NCBI RefSeq assembly: GCF_900167145.1
Contig: NZ_FUWG01000002.1
Coordinates: 62,001 to 126,000 of the forward strand
From: Treponema porcinum
GTDB taxonomy: Bacteria; Spirochaetota; Spirochaetia; Treponematales; Treponemataceae
DNA length: 64,000 nt
Reading direction: 5' to 3'
The position numbers and the translations under genes are program-made. Shown here one piece after another: positions 44,698 to 52,495 of this stretch (the first letter of the stretch is position 1; the number at the start of each line of letters is the position of its first letter). A model generated the notes under the pieces. It made no database searches and was not told the origin of the DNA. It saw nothing but the letters and a program-made list of their open reading frames with translations.

Positions 44698-45813
44698 TCA
44701 CTTCTCCGTAACAAGCGGAACGCAGCCGTATTCGCTGTCTTTATAATTCAAAAAGTCTTCTATAAGGCGCGCAGATTTTTCCGAAACGTCAGAAAGCCGC
44801 CTTCCCTTTTCACCGCCATCCACCGCAACAAGCGGATTTATATACCGTTGTTTCACCAAAAGATTTACGCAATAGTGACCTTTAAGCGGCGCATCCGTAT
44901 GCCTGATTTTCGTCATCGTGCGGAACGTCCGGTAAAGACACATAAAGTCTGCACAACCCAAGCCATCCGCCGCATCAAACCGTTCGATTGCCTGCCGTTC
45001 GCTCAAAGAAAAACACTCATCTTCCGAAATAATGCCGTATTTCACCGCAAGCGAAACTACATCCGCAAGAAGCTGGAGAGTAAGTTTATTTTCGTTCAGT
45101 TGAAGAATATGCCCGGTTTCGCAGAATTTTCGGCAGTATTCTTCAGCGGCAGGCAGGGAAGAAAAGCCGAGTTCGTCAATTCCGTACTCGTTTTTCAAAA
45201 TGCGGATGTCCTCATAAACTGCCTGAACTTCGCCTAAAGTCCAGCTTCCCTGCAAGGCAGCACCGCTCGGAAACATATACTCAAGTCTGTCTGCGCTAAG
45301 CTGCGGACGTTCGTTGTCTGCTACAGGATATAAATGATAGTCGCAGATTTTTTCTACCGGAATTCCGTCGCGTTCCAAAAGCGCGCACAGCGCATCATCG
45401 CTCCGAATGACGCGTTCCGTTCCAGTTTCCGAATCTGTCTGCGTAAGTGCATCACCTTTTCTGAATTCTGCAACGTGACTGAAAATCGGCGTTGCAATGT
45501 CGTGAAACAGTCCTGAAAGAGTCTGGATTTTGTCACGGGTAAAATGCCACACAATAAGCGCAACACCTATGCTATGGTCAAAACGGGAATAATAAAAACG
45601 GTTTTTATAAAGACTAGTCCAGTCCGTACCGCACAAAAGCCCTACTCCCTTAAGCCGCTTCATCGACGGAACGGACGAATATTCCTTCAAAAAAGACGGA
45701 AAATCCGGCGAAAGAATTTTATGATATTCCGCCACATCAAAATTCTGCCCTTCAGGATAAGTCCTAAGCATTGTGTTCCAGTCAAGACTGTCATATATAT
45801 TCGTCCTGATCAC
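44698..45813 (-). CDS. HD-domain phosphohydrolase
   Basis: A 371-residue cytosolic hydrolase. RFDHSIGVALIVWHFTRD and GLFHDIATPIFSHVAE supply the H...HD metal-binding residues, with a later Asp in LSADRLEYM. The family includes dNTP triphosphohydrolases and nucleotidases, and the substrate here is not clear. I prefer GTG 45813 (GGAG 8 nt upstream); the longest frame from 45909 would overlap mscS by 71 bp. It is last in a probable metK-nth-mscS-HD operon. Confidence 0.85.
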   Translation of the reverse strand: MIRTNIYDSLDWNTMLRTYPEGQNFDVAEYHKILSPDFPSFLKEYSSVPSMKRLKGVGLLCGTDWTSLYKNRFYYSRFDHSIGVALIVWHFTRDKIQTLSGLFHDIATPIFSHVAEFRKGDALTQTDSETGTERVIRSDDALCALLERDGIPVEKICDYHLYPVADNERPQLSADRLEYMFPSGAALQGSWTLGEVQAVYEDIRILKNEYGIDELGFSSLPAAEEYCRKFCETGHILQLNENKLTLQLLADVVSLAVKYGIISEDECFSLSERQAIERFDAADGLGCADFMCLYRTFRTMTKIRHTDAPLKGHYCVNLLVKQRYINPLVAVDGGEKGRRLSDVSEKSARLIEDFLNYKDSEYGCVPLVTEK

Positions 45814-45838
45814 GATGCAATCTCCATTAAATGTAATG

Positions 45839-46738
45839 TTATTGCGCCGCAGAAGAAAGAATACTGACATCAATCCTGCTGAACGGAATTTCAATGCCTG
45901 CATCATCAAAAACTTTTTTCATGGAAATAAAAACGTCGTTCTTTGTCTGAATTAAATCAGACGGATTAAACCATACGGCAAGCGTCATATTTATTCCGCT
46001 ATCACCAAATCCGTCGTACCACACGGCAGAAGCCGGAGTTTTTAAGACAGTCGGACACATCTCAGGAACTTTACGCAGCGTTTCAAGAGCAAGCGTCATA
46101 TCCGTATCATAAGCAATTGAAATGCTGAAATTCATACGCCGTTCTTCGTAAAAATTATTATTCTGAAAATTCGTATTTATAATCGTTGAATTAGGAATAC
46201 GGATAAGCTGATTGTCCGTATTGTGTATTCTTACGGAAAGAAGTCCCACCGAATCAACAGTACCGCTTACTCCGCCTACAGAAATAAAATCACCGATTTT
46301 CATAGTCCGTTCGCTTAATACAAACAGTCCGCTTATAAGATTACTTACCGAAGTCTGTGCGGCAAAACCAAGCGCAACACCGGCAATTCCAGCCGCTCCC
46401 CAGATTGCACTGAGTTTTACACCAAAAACGCTCAGAATATAAAAAATAACCGTAATATAATAAACATAATGTACCGTCTTATGAACAAGAAGCATCTGGT
46501 GGGTGTCAAAGCGTGTAGCAAGACCTTTTGAAAGTGCCTTTTTTAAAAGACGGAATACAACCGTTATAAAAAGAAGGATAAGCACTACGCCGATTACTTT
46601 AAACATATTCTCCCAGGTTAAAAGTCCCCTGAAAAACGAAACAAAACCTGACGTAACTTTCCCTACAGTCTGATTTGCCGCGCTTACAGCAGCTTCCTCA
46701 ACCGTATGCAATGCCGCAGAAATCCCCTGTTCTTCCAT
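45839..46738 (-). CDS. mscS: Small-conductance mechanosensitive channel (MscS family)
   Basis: A 299-residue inner-membrane osmotic safety valve. Two or three N-terminal hydrophobic segments precede the pore-lining helix (GAAGIAGVALGFAAQTSVSNLISG) and the beta domain (VGGVSGTVDSVGLLSVRI, IPNSTIINTNFQN). A C-terminal alpha/beta region follows. GAGGTG lies before the ATG. It sits 36 bp after nth. Confidence 0.94.
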   Translation of the reverse strand: MEEQGISAALHTVEEAAVSAANQTVGKVTSGFVSFFRGLLTWENMFKVIGVVLILLFITVVFRLLKKALSKGLATRFDTHQMLLVHKTVHYVYYITVIFYILSVFGVKLSAIWGAAGIAGVALGFAAQTSVSNLISGLFVLSERTMKIGDFISVGGVSGTVDSVGLLSVRIHNTDNQLIRIPNSTIINTNFQNNNFYEERRMNFSISIAYDTDMTLALETLRKVPEMCPTVLKTPASAVWYDGFGDSGINMTLAVWFNPSDLIQTKNDVFISMKKVFDDAGIEIPFSRIDVSILSSAAQ

Positions 46739-46774
46739 AAATTACACCTCTCATAAAAATCATTATGTCTTAAT

Positions 46775-47410
46775 CTAAATTTCATTATGCCTGCATATAT
46801 CGCCTATAAAGCACTCTTTGCAGCGCGGATTTCTTGCAGTGCATACGTATCGTCCGTGCAGGATAAGCCAGTGATGGGCATGCTCCATATATTTTTCAGG
46901 AATTCGCGCAACAAGGGAAGATTCCACCTGCTCCGGCGTAGTTCCTTCCGCAAGTCCGATTTTAGGGCTTATTCTAAGAAGATGCGTATCTACCGGCATA
47001 ACCGGCTTATGGAACACGACGTTCAAAACTACGTTCGCAGTTTTTCTTCCTACGCCGGGAAGAATCATAAGCTCTTCTCTGGAATCAGGAACTTCGCCGC
47101 CGAATTTTTCAAGCAGGACACGGCTAAGCCCGATGACGTGTGAAGCCTTGCTCCTGTAAAGTCCGATTGACTTTATATACGGAATCAAGCCTTCCTCGCC
47201 AAGCGCAAGCATTTTTTCAGGAGTATCAGCAACAGCAAAAAGTGACTTCGTTGCGTTGTTCACGCTTTTGTCCGTAGCCTGCGCAGAAAGAACGACCGCT
47301 ACCAAAAGGGTGAACGGACTTGTCCAGTTCAGCTCAGACTTCGGTTCGGGATTACGGCTTTTGAAACGTTCAAAAACAGTTTCAATTTCCTGCTGATTTA
47401 ACAGTTCCAT
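46775..47410 (-). CDS. nth: Endonuclease III (DNA glycosylase/AP lyase)
   Basis: A 211-residue base-excision repair enzyme for oxidised pyrimidines. The helix-hairpin-helix LPGVGRKTANVVL contains the catalytic Lys, and the catalytic Asp is in PVDTHLLR. The 4Fe-4S loop is CTARNPRCKECFIGDIC (C-x6-C-x2-C-x5-C). It starts 18 bp after metK with no clear ribosome binding site, so it is probably read from the metK message. Confidence 0.97.
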   Translation of the reverse strand: MELLNQQEIETVFERFKSRNPEPKSELNWTSPFTLLVAVVLSAQATDKSVNNATKSLFAVADTPEKMLALGEEGLIPYIKSIGLYRSKASHVIGLSRVLLEKFGGEVPDSREELMILPGVGRKTANVVLNVVFHKPVMPVDTHLLRISPKIGLAEGTTPEQVESSLVARIPEKYMEHAHHWLILHGRYVCTARNPRCKECFIGDICRHNEI

Positions 47411-47428
47411 CAGTTTTAGCCCGGAAGA

Positions 47429-48643
47429 TTATTTTACAGCAGCAAGCAGTTCTGCTGTCTTATCAGTCTGCTCCCACGGAAATTCGCTTCTTCCAAAATG
47501 ACCGTAAGAGGCGGTCGGGCGGTAAATAGGGCGGCGCAGGTTAAGCGTGCGTGCAATTCCTGCCGGAGTACAGTCAAATACTTTTTTAACCGCCTCTTCA
47601 ATCTTAGAAACCTTAACTTTTTCCGTACCAAACGTTTCTACCATTACAGAAACCGGGAACGGTACGCCGATTGCATACGCAAGCTGCACTTCCGCACGCT
47701 CAGAAAGTCCTGCCGCAACAATATTTTTTGCAATGTAGCGCGCCATATACGCCGCAGAACGGTCAACCTTGCTAGGATCTTTTCCGCTGAATGCACCGCC
47801 TCCGTGACGTCCCATTCCGCCGTAAGTATCAACAATAATCTTACGGCCGGTAAGTCCTGCATCTCCGTCAGGTCCGCCCTTTACAAAACTGCCGGTAGGA
47901 TTTATAAAGAATTTTGTATTACTGTCCAAAAGACCTGTAGGCTCAAGAACAGGCTTAATAATCTTTTCAATAATCGTGCTTTCAATTTCTTCATGCGAAA
48001 TTTCCGGGTCATGCTGATGAGAAACGACAACTGTATCTATGCGAACCGGCTTGAATCCTTCGTATTCGATAGTAACCTGACTCTTTGCATCCGGGCGGAG
48101 CCACGGAATTGTCCTTGTTTTACGAAGTTCCGTTGCACGACGCAGAATGTTGTGCGAATAGATAAGCGTTGCCGGCATAAGTTCCGGCGTTTCGCTGCAC
48201 GCAAAACCGAACATCATTCCCTGATCACCTGCGCCCTGCTGTCCCTTGAATTCTTCAAGACCAGTTCCTTCAACCCCCTGTGCAATGTCGGAAGACTGTG
48301 CGTGAATTCTGTTCATAAATTCCATCTTGTTTCCGTCAAGGCCGAATTTTTCATCAGTATAGCCAATGTCGCATGCAACGCGTCGCGCAATTGATTCAAC
48401 TTCAGACGCAAGTTTTTTTGCGTTTTCCTCGGCATTTTTTGTAAATTTTACTTCACCGCCAACAAGAACAAAATCGGTTGTTGCAAACGTTTCGCATGCA
48501 ACGTGCGCATTGGCATCAAGACGCAGGCATTCGTCAAGAACTGCGTCTGAAATCTGGTCGCACAGCTTATCCGGATGACCTTCGCCTACGGATTCAGAAG
48601 TAAATAAATAATGTTTTTTTGATTTTGAAGAGAAAAGCCCCAT
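47429..48643 (-). CDS. metK: S-adenosylmethionine synthetase
   Basis: Makes SAM from methionine and ATP. The 404-residue protein shows [34 protein letters not shown] and [19 protein letters not shown], the methionine, ATP and P-loop motifs. The ATG at 48643 has AGGGGG 6-7 nt upstream. That ribosome binding site is part of a SAM-II-like pseudoknot, so translation is expected to fall when SAM is high. A promoter TTGCAG-N17-TATATT (48766-48738) would start the message just before the riboswitch. Confidence 0.98.
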   Translation of the reverse strand: MGLFSSKSKKHYLFTSESVGEGHPDKLCDQISDAVLDECLRLDANAHVACETFATTDFVLVGGEVKFTKNAEENAKKLASEVESIARRVACDIGYTDEKFGLDGNKMEFMNRIHAQSSDIAQGVEGTGLEEFKGQQGAGDQGMMFGFACSETPELMPATLIYSHNILRRATELRKTRTIPWLRPDAKSQVTIEYEGFKPVRIDTVVVSHQHDPEISHEEIESTIIEKIIKPVLEPTGLLDSNTKFFINPTGSFVKGGPDGDAGLTGRKIIVDTYGGMGRHGGGAFSGKDPSKVDRSAAYMARYIAKNIVAAGLSERAEVQLAYAIGVPFPVSVMVETFGTEKVKVSKIEEAVKKVFDCTPAGIARTLNLRRPIYRPTASYGHFGRSEFPWEQTDKTAELLAAVK

Positions 48644-48649
48644 AACAGA

Positions 48650-48720
48650 CCCCCTGTTTAGCAAGAATTTATGCAATTAAAAAATCGCACACCGCTCTGC
48701 AATTTGGATAAATCGGCGGA
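48650..48720 (-). promoter_or_regulatory. SAM-II-type riboswitch of metK
   Basis: On minus: P1 CCGC (48719-48716) with GCGG (48695-48692); loop CGATTTATCCAAATTGCAGA (48715-48696), close to the SAM-II loop with invariant GAUUUA, CC and UUGCA; an extra hairpin GCGATT/AATTGC (48688-48683 with 48678-48673); ATAAAT; then GCTAAACAGGGGG (48662-48650), matching the SAM-II 3' element GCUAAAAAGGG and including the metK Shine-Dalgarno. The order of paired segments makes an H-type pseudoknot. Comparison with SAM-II was from memory of its known sequence. Confidence 0.8.
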
Positions 48721-48737
48721 ATGGTTTATGTGCAACA

Positions 48738-48766
48738 AATATATATCAATTATCAAAAAACTGCAA
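48738..48766 (-). promoter_or_regulatory. metK promoter
   Basis: On minus, TTGCAG (48766-48761), 17-bp spacer, TATATT (48743-48738). Transcription would start near 48731, about ten bases before the riboswitch P1 stem. Confidence 0.6.
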
Positions 48767-48879
48767 CAAAACCGCACCACAGGAACAGAAAGAACACATC
48801 GTAAAACATTTTTTTACAACAAAATTACTCAAATTTTAGAAAGTATTGTACTAATCAATGGTTTTATAGTATATTATTT

Positions 48880-48896
48880 TACGTAGTATACGTAGT
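48880..48896 (+). repeat. Direct repeat TACGTAGT upstream of the CBM48 gene
   Basis: TACGTAGT occurs at 48880-48887 and 48889-48896, a 9-bp period, about 40 bp before the start codon. It could be an operator or chance AT-rich sequence. Confidence 0.3.
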
Positions 48897-48934
48897 TTTA
48901 TACGCATTATTTCTAAAACGTTCTGGAGGAGTGT

Positions 48935-49252
48935 ATGGCACTCAAAAAGACATTTTCAAAAGACAAAAAAAAATGCACCGTAACATTCACTGTTTCTGCA
49001 GAAGCAGCACAGGGTGCAAAAAAAATCAACATTGCCGGTGATTTTAACAGCTGGAGCAGCACTGATACTCCGTTAAAACAGGGAAAAGACGGTTCTTTCT
49101 CTGTAAAACTTGAACTTGATGCAGACAAAGAATACCAGTTCCGCTATCTTCTTGACGGTTATAAATGGGAAAACGACTGGAAAGCTGACAAATACATTCC
49201 TGCTCCGTATTCAAATGCCGACAATTCCGTTGTCGTAACAAAAGCAAAATAA
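48935..49252 (+). CDS. Stand-alone CBM48/AMPK-beta-like glycogen-binding protein
   Basis: A 105-residue protein that is one early-set immunoglobulin-like module: CTVTFTVSAEAAQGAKKINIAGDF, FNSWSSTDTPLKQ, FRYLLDGYKWEND. Trp and Lys residues at the typical glycan-contact places are kept. No signal peptide and no catalytic partner in the same ORF. CBM48 modules normally sit on GlgB, GlgX or pullulanase. Here it may tether enzymes to cytosolic glycogen or act as a regulator. GGAGGAG precedes the ATG and a strong terminator follows. Confidence 0.88.
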   Translation: MALKKTFSKDKKKCTVTFTVSAEAAQGAKKINIAGDFNSWSSTDTPLKQGKDGSFSVKLELDADKEYQFRYLLDGYKWENDWKADKYIPAPYSNADNSVVVTKAK

Positions 49253-49324
49253 TTACTGCTTTTTGAACGTTCCCGGGACGAGAAAAAACATCGCGTCTTA
49301 TTACTCTTCGCTTTATTGCAGCAA

Positions 49325-49380
49325 ACAACCTGCATAATGTATCTGATTTTATACCGATACGTGCAGGTTGTATTTTTTTT
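49325..49380 (+). terminator. Terminator of the CBM48 gene
   Basis: ACAACCTGCA (49325-49334) pairs with TGCAGGTTGT (49362-49371), with an inner GTATC/GATAC pair, then a T-run. Confidence 0.88.
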
Positions 49381-49424
49381 ACATCATATATTCCTGACAG
49401 CCTTTTAAGGATAAAAACTTCCGC

Positions 49425-50195
49425 ATGAACAAAATCATGGAAAAACAACTTATCAAACAGACAGAAAAGATTGAAAACCTGCACAAGGACGGATTTAAAA
49501 TAATTCAGGACGGCAAACGGTTTAAATTCGGAATAGACGCCGTTCTTCTTGCAGATTTTGCAAAGGCACGGAAAACGGAATACGTAATCGACCTTGGCAC
49601 AGGCACCGGAATCATTCCGATTTTAATGGCGGCAGACAAAAAAGGCGGAAGTTTCAGTGCTCTTGAAATACAAAAAGAATCAGTAGACATGGCAAAACGG
49701 AGCGTTCTTTTGAATAATTTACAGGAAAAAATCACCGTAATTCACGGCGACATAAAAAATGCCAGAACGATTTTTCCTGCACAATGCGCAGATTCCGTTA
49801 CGTGTAATCCGCCGTACATTTGCGGACAGGCAGACGTTCAGCAGAACGAAAGCATTGCGATTGCGCGGCACGAACTTTTATGCAGTCTTGAAGACGTTGT
49901 GTACGCGGCAAAATATCTTTTAAAACCGCAGGGACGGTTCTACATCATTCACCGCCCCGAACGCCTTTCTGACCTGTGCGTACTTCTTGCAAAACATAAC
50001 GTAAATCCAAAACGAATGCGTTTTGTCCAACCGTATACAGATAGCGCACCCACAATGATTCTTGTTGAAGCGCGAAAAGCTATGAAACCGCAGCTTTCAA
50101 TAGAAAAACCGCTTGTAATTTACAAAGAAAAAGGCGTATACACGGAAGAAGTAAGCGCAATTTACGGAAAATCTTCCGGCACAGACCAATTATGA
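49425..50195 (+). CDS. tRNA1(Val) adenine37-N6-methyltransferase-like protein
   Basis: A 256-residue SAM-dependent methyltransferase of the TrmN6/YfiC (COG4123) type. The SAM motif is VIDLGTGTGIIPILMA, the acidic residue follows in ALEIQ, and the catalytic motif is CNPPYI, specific for amino groups. FKFGIDAVLLADF is a family N-terminal motif. RNA is the expected substrate, since no restriction gene is adjacent. AAGGAT lies about 12 nt upstream of the ATG; the second Met at 49437 is an alternative start. Confidence 0.88.
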   Translation: MNKIMEKQLIKQTEKIENLHKDGFKIIQDGKRFKFGIDAVLLADFAKARKTEYVIDLGTGTGIIPILMAADKKGGSFSALEIQKESVDMAKRSVLLNNLQEKITVIHGDIKNARTIFPAQCADSVTCNPPYICGQADVQQNESIAIARHELLCSLEDVVYAAKYLLKPQGRFYIIHRPERLSDLCVLLAKHNVNPKRMRFVQPYTDSAPTMILVEARKAMKPQLSIEKPLVIYKEKGVYTEEVSAIYGKSSGTDQL

Positions 50196-50197
50196 CG

Positions 50198-50253
50198 CAA
50201 AAAAAGCGCAGCGGCATGGAGAAGTGTTTTTCTCCGCACCGGTGCGCTTTTTA
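50198..50253. terminator. Long bidirectional terminator between trmN6-like and hutH-like genes
   Basis: AAAAAGCGCA pairs with TGCGCTTTTT, CGG with CCG and GGAGAA with TTCTCC in one extended stem, flanked by A and T runs. Confidence 0.88.
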
Positions 50254-50283
50254 CGTATCATTATGCGTATTTACGCCTTCACC

Positions 50284-51858
50284 TTACGCAAAAAGTTCCG
50301 TTGCCTTTAGCCAGGAAGCAACGGCTTCTGCCTCTTTATCAAGAGCGCGGTCATCAAGAACGAATGCGCTCATGCGGCGCACCTCACTATGTACTTTTTT
50401 TGTAAAAGGCGCAAAATCTTCTGCGCCGCACAAATCTACCGCCTGCATTGCGGCAAGCAAGTGAACGGCAAACTGAAGGTACACAAGGTCAATCTGCTCG
50501 GAAAGCTTTCGCGCAGAAATCGTACCCATCGAAACCTTATCCTGATTAAGAGCCTCTGTAGGCTGACTTGTAAGCGAAATAGGGAAGCAGTAGCTCATAA
50601 CTTCGCCGCGGATTGCAGAAATCGTAATCTGCGCCGCCTTAAAGCCAAGCCTTAACCCCGCGCGAGGGTCATCATCTTTCGTAAACGGAATAAGGTTTTC
50701 CGTAAGTCCGTTGAATTTACCGTCAATAATTACTTCTGCCTGTTTGTCGCTCAAATCAGAAATATTAGCAAGTGCAGTACGCAAATAGTCGCAGGCGGCG
50801 CAAATGTGTCCTCCGTAAAAATTGCCGGTGTTGTAAAGACGGCCGCTTTCAATATCAACAAGCGGATTGTCATTAGCAGAATTCAATTCTTCCGTAATCC
50901 AGCTGCGAGCAACAGAAAGCGTATCGCGGTAAACACCATTAATCTGAGGCGCACAACGGATTGAATATCTGTCCTGAATCTTGTTTTCCTGTTTTTTGTA
51001 ACCTTTTCCGCCAAGCGATTCAATCTGACTTTTAAGGAATTCCTCGTATCTGAAAACGCGTTTTGAATCCTTTACAATGTTATATACATAAGATGCACTC
51101 TGGCACTGTCCAGCGTGATTTTTTATTTCGCTTACCTTTGCAACGAACGGAGTATCTTTTCCGCGTGTAATTTCAGAAGTAACGGCCGTAAGAAAGTCAG
51201 AAATTTTTGCAAGACGTTCCGCTTTCTTCCATGCAAGGGAGGCAACCGCCGTCATTACGGAAGTTCCGTTCATAATTGCAAGACCTTCCTTTGCTTCAAG
51301 CGGAAGCGGCGTAATTCCTTCTGCCTTGAACGCTTCTAAAGCAGGAACAATTTTTCCCTTGTAGTAAACGTCGCGCTGCCCCATAATGACTGCTCCAAGG
51401 TAAGAAAGCGGCGTTAAATCCCCGGAAGCACCTACTGAACCAAGCTGTGGTATTACTGGAATTATATCTTTGTTTAAAAGAGTAACAAGCATATGCGCAA
51501 GTTCAGGACGGATTGCACTGTGACCGCCTTTTACGTTTCCGTTCAAACGGCACAGGACGACGGCACGCGCAGTTTCCCGGTCAAATTTTGCGCCAAGCCC
51601 TATTCCGTGATAAGTTACGATATCGCGCTGAAGTTCGCCGGCTTTTTCAACGCTAATCTGATTTGCACATGAATCGCCAAAGTCCGTCGTAACGCCATAA
51701 GTAGGAACGCCGGTCTGTATATAATCCATAAGGAATTTCCGGGATTTTTCCATCGTATCCCAGAAAGCTTTATCTTCCGGCAGCTGCACTGCCTCGTTTT
51801 TATATGCAACGTCCCATACATCTTCAATCGTAAGATTTTCGCCTTTTACTGTTTTCAT
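50284..51858 (-). CDS. hutH: Histidine ammonia-lyase-like aromatic amino acid lyase
   Basis: A 524-residue MIO enzyme. GSVGASGDLTPLSYLG gives the Ala144-Ser145-Gly146 triad that cyclises to the cofactor. QDRYSIRCAPQINGV and NSANDNPLV match histidine lyases. The selectivity site reads TYHGIG where histidine lyases usually have SH and Tyr/Phe lyases HL or FL; the His is kept, so histidine is the best guess. The Tyr of the N-terminal loop is kept in TYGVTTDFGDSC, but TDFGD replaces the usual TGFG. No hutU, hutI or hutG is nearby. The ATG at 51858 has GGAAAG 6 nt upstream. Confidence 0.87.
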   Translation of the reverse strand: MKTVKGENLTIEDVWDVAYKNEAVQLPEDKAFWDTMEKSRKFLMDYIQTGVPTYGVTTDFGDSCANQISVEKAGELQRDIVTYHGIGLGAKFDRETARAVVLCRLNGNVKGGHSAIRPELAHMLVTLLNKDIIPVIPQLGSVGASGDLTPLSYLGAVIMGQRDVYYKGKIVPALEAFKAEGITPLPLEAKEGLAIMNGTSVMTAVASLAWKKAERLAKISDFLTAVTSEITRGKDTPFVAKVSEIKNHAGQCQSASYVYNIVKDSKRVFRYEEFLKSQIESLGGKGYKKQENKIQDRYSIRCAPQINGVYRDTLSVARSWITEELNSANDNPLVDIESGRLYNTGNFYGGHICAACDYLRTALANISDLSDKQAEVIIDGKFNGLTENLIPFTKDDDPRAGLRLGFKAAQITISAIRGEVMSYCFPISLTSQPTEALNQDKVSMGTISARKLSEQIDLVYLQFAVHLLAAMQAVDLCGAEDFAPFTKKVHSEVRRMSAFVLDDRALDKEAEAVASWLKATELFA

Positions 51859-51934
51859 ATTCATCTTTCCTATAATATGTAACAAAAATATACCTGTTTA
51901 TATTAGCGGATATCCATAAAAGGCTCAATGACAA

Positions 51935-51965
51935 AAAAAGCTGCCCGAACACGGACAGCTTTTTG
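51935..51965 (-). terminator. Terminator of the small lipoprotein gene
   Basis: On minus, AAAAAGCTGTCCG and CGGGCAGCTTTTT form a stem followed by T. Confidence 0.85.
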
Positions 51966-51989
51966 TAATGTTTAATTTACAGGAAAAAT

Positions 51990-52385
51990 TTACTGACGGG
52001 CAAACTCAATATCCATAATTGTAATTTTTCCATCTTTAATTTCATAATCATCGTCTAAATACTCTTTTGCATCAGCAGGAACATCAGCAAGCTTACCGTT
52101 TTCGTCGGCAAGCTTATTTACTGTAATAGCAATCGTTTCGTCTTTTGAAGGATCACCTGTATATGTTCCTGTCATACCTGTACCTGACCAGTCAGAACTC
52201 TTCATCACAGCAACCAATGTATTATCGTCATAGAACGTAAGTACATATTCTGCCCCATCTTCGTCTGTTCCGTTATAAACAGCAACTGTTGACGGATCAT
52301 CATCGTCATCATTGTTACAACCTGCAAATGCAAGTGCCATCATAATTGCAGCAAATACTGCCATAATCTTTGCGAGCTTTTTCAT
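51990..52385 (-). CDS. Small lipoprotein under a poly-G promoter
   Basis: A 131-residue protein. MKKLAKIMAVFAAIMMALAFAGC is a lipoprotein signal with lipobox AFAGC, followed by a very acidic tether (NNDDDDD). The mature part is short beta-strand-like (YVLTFYDDNTLVAVM, GTYTGDPSKDETIAITV). I do not recognise the family, though lipocalin-like small Treponema lipoproteins look similar. GGAG lies 7 nt before the ATG at 52385. The G11 tract in the promoter spacer suggests on/off expression. Confidence 0.85.
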   Translation of the reverse strand: MKKLAKIMAVFAAIMMALAFAGCNNDDDDDPSTVAVYNGTDEDGAEYVLTFYDDNTLVAVMKSSDWSGTGMTGTYTGDPSKDETIAITVNKLADENGKLADVPADAKEYLDDDYEIKDGKITIMDIEFARQ

Positions 52386-52417
52386 AAGCACACTCCTATA
52401 AAATTGTATTTATAAGT

Positions 52418-52448
52418 AGTGTACGCCCCCCCCCCCGAATTTTGTCAA
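52418..52448 (-). promoter_or_regulatory. Poly-G (G11) spacer promoter of the lipoprotein gene
   Basis: On minus, TTGACA (52448-52443), 19-bp spacer containing eleven G (52436-52426), TACACT (52423-52418). Loss of two G would give a 17-bp spacer. A TATAAA further down (52414-52409) would need a 28-bp spacer and is less likely. Confidence 0.7.
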
Positions 52449-52495
52449 GAAAAAAATTCAGATTTCAGCATTTTTTAAAGAATCACTGAACATAG

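Noticed and set aside
47498..48394. 298-codon plus-strand frame inside metK
   Set aside because: Antisense shadow rich in Arg/Asn/Cys; metK on minus is unambiguous.
48673..48706. Simple rho-independent terminator before metK
   Set aside because: AAATTGC/GCGATTT plus T looks terminator-like, but the same bases fit the SAM-II loop and inserted hairpin, and the conserved GATTTA, TTGCA and GCTAAA blocks are explained only by the riboswitch.
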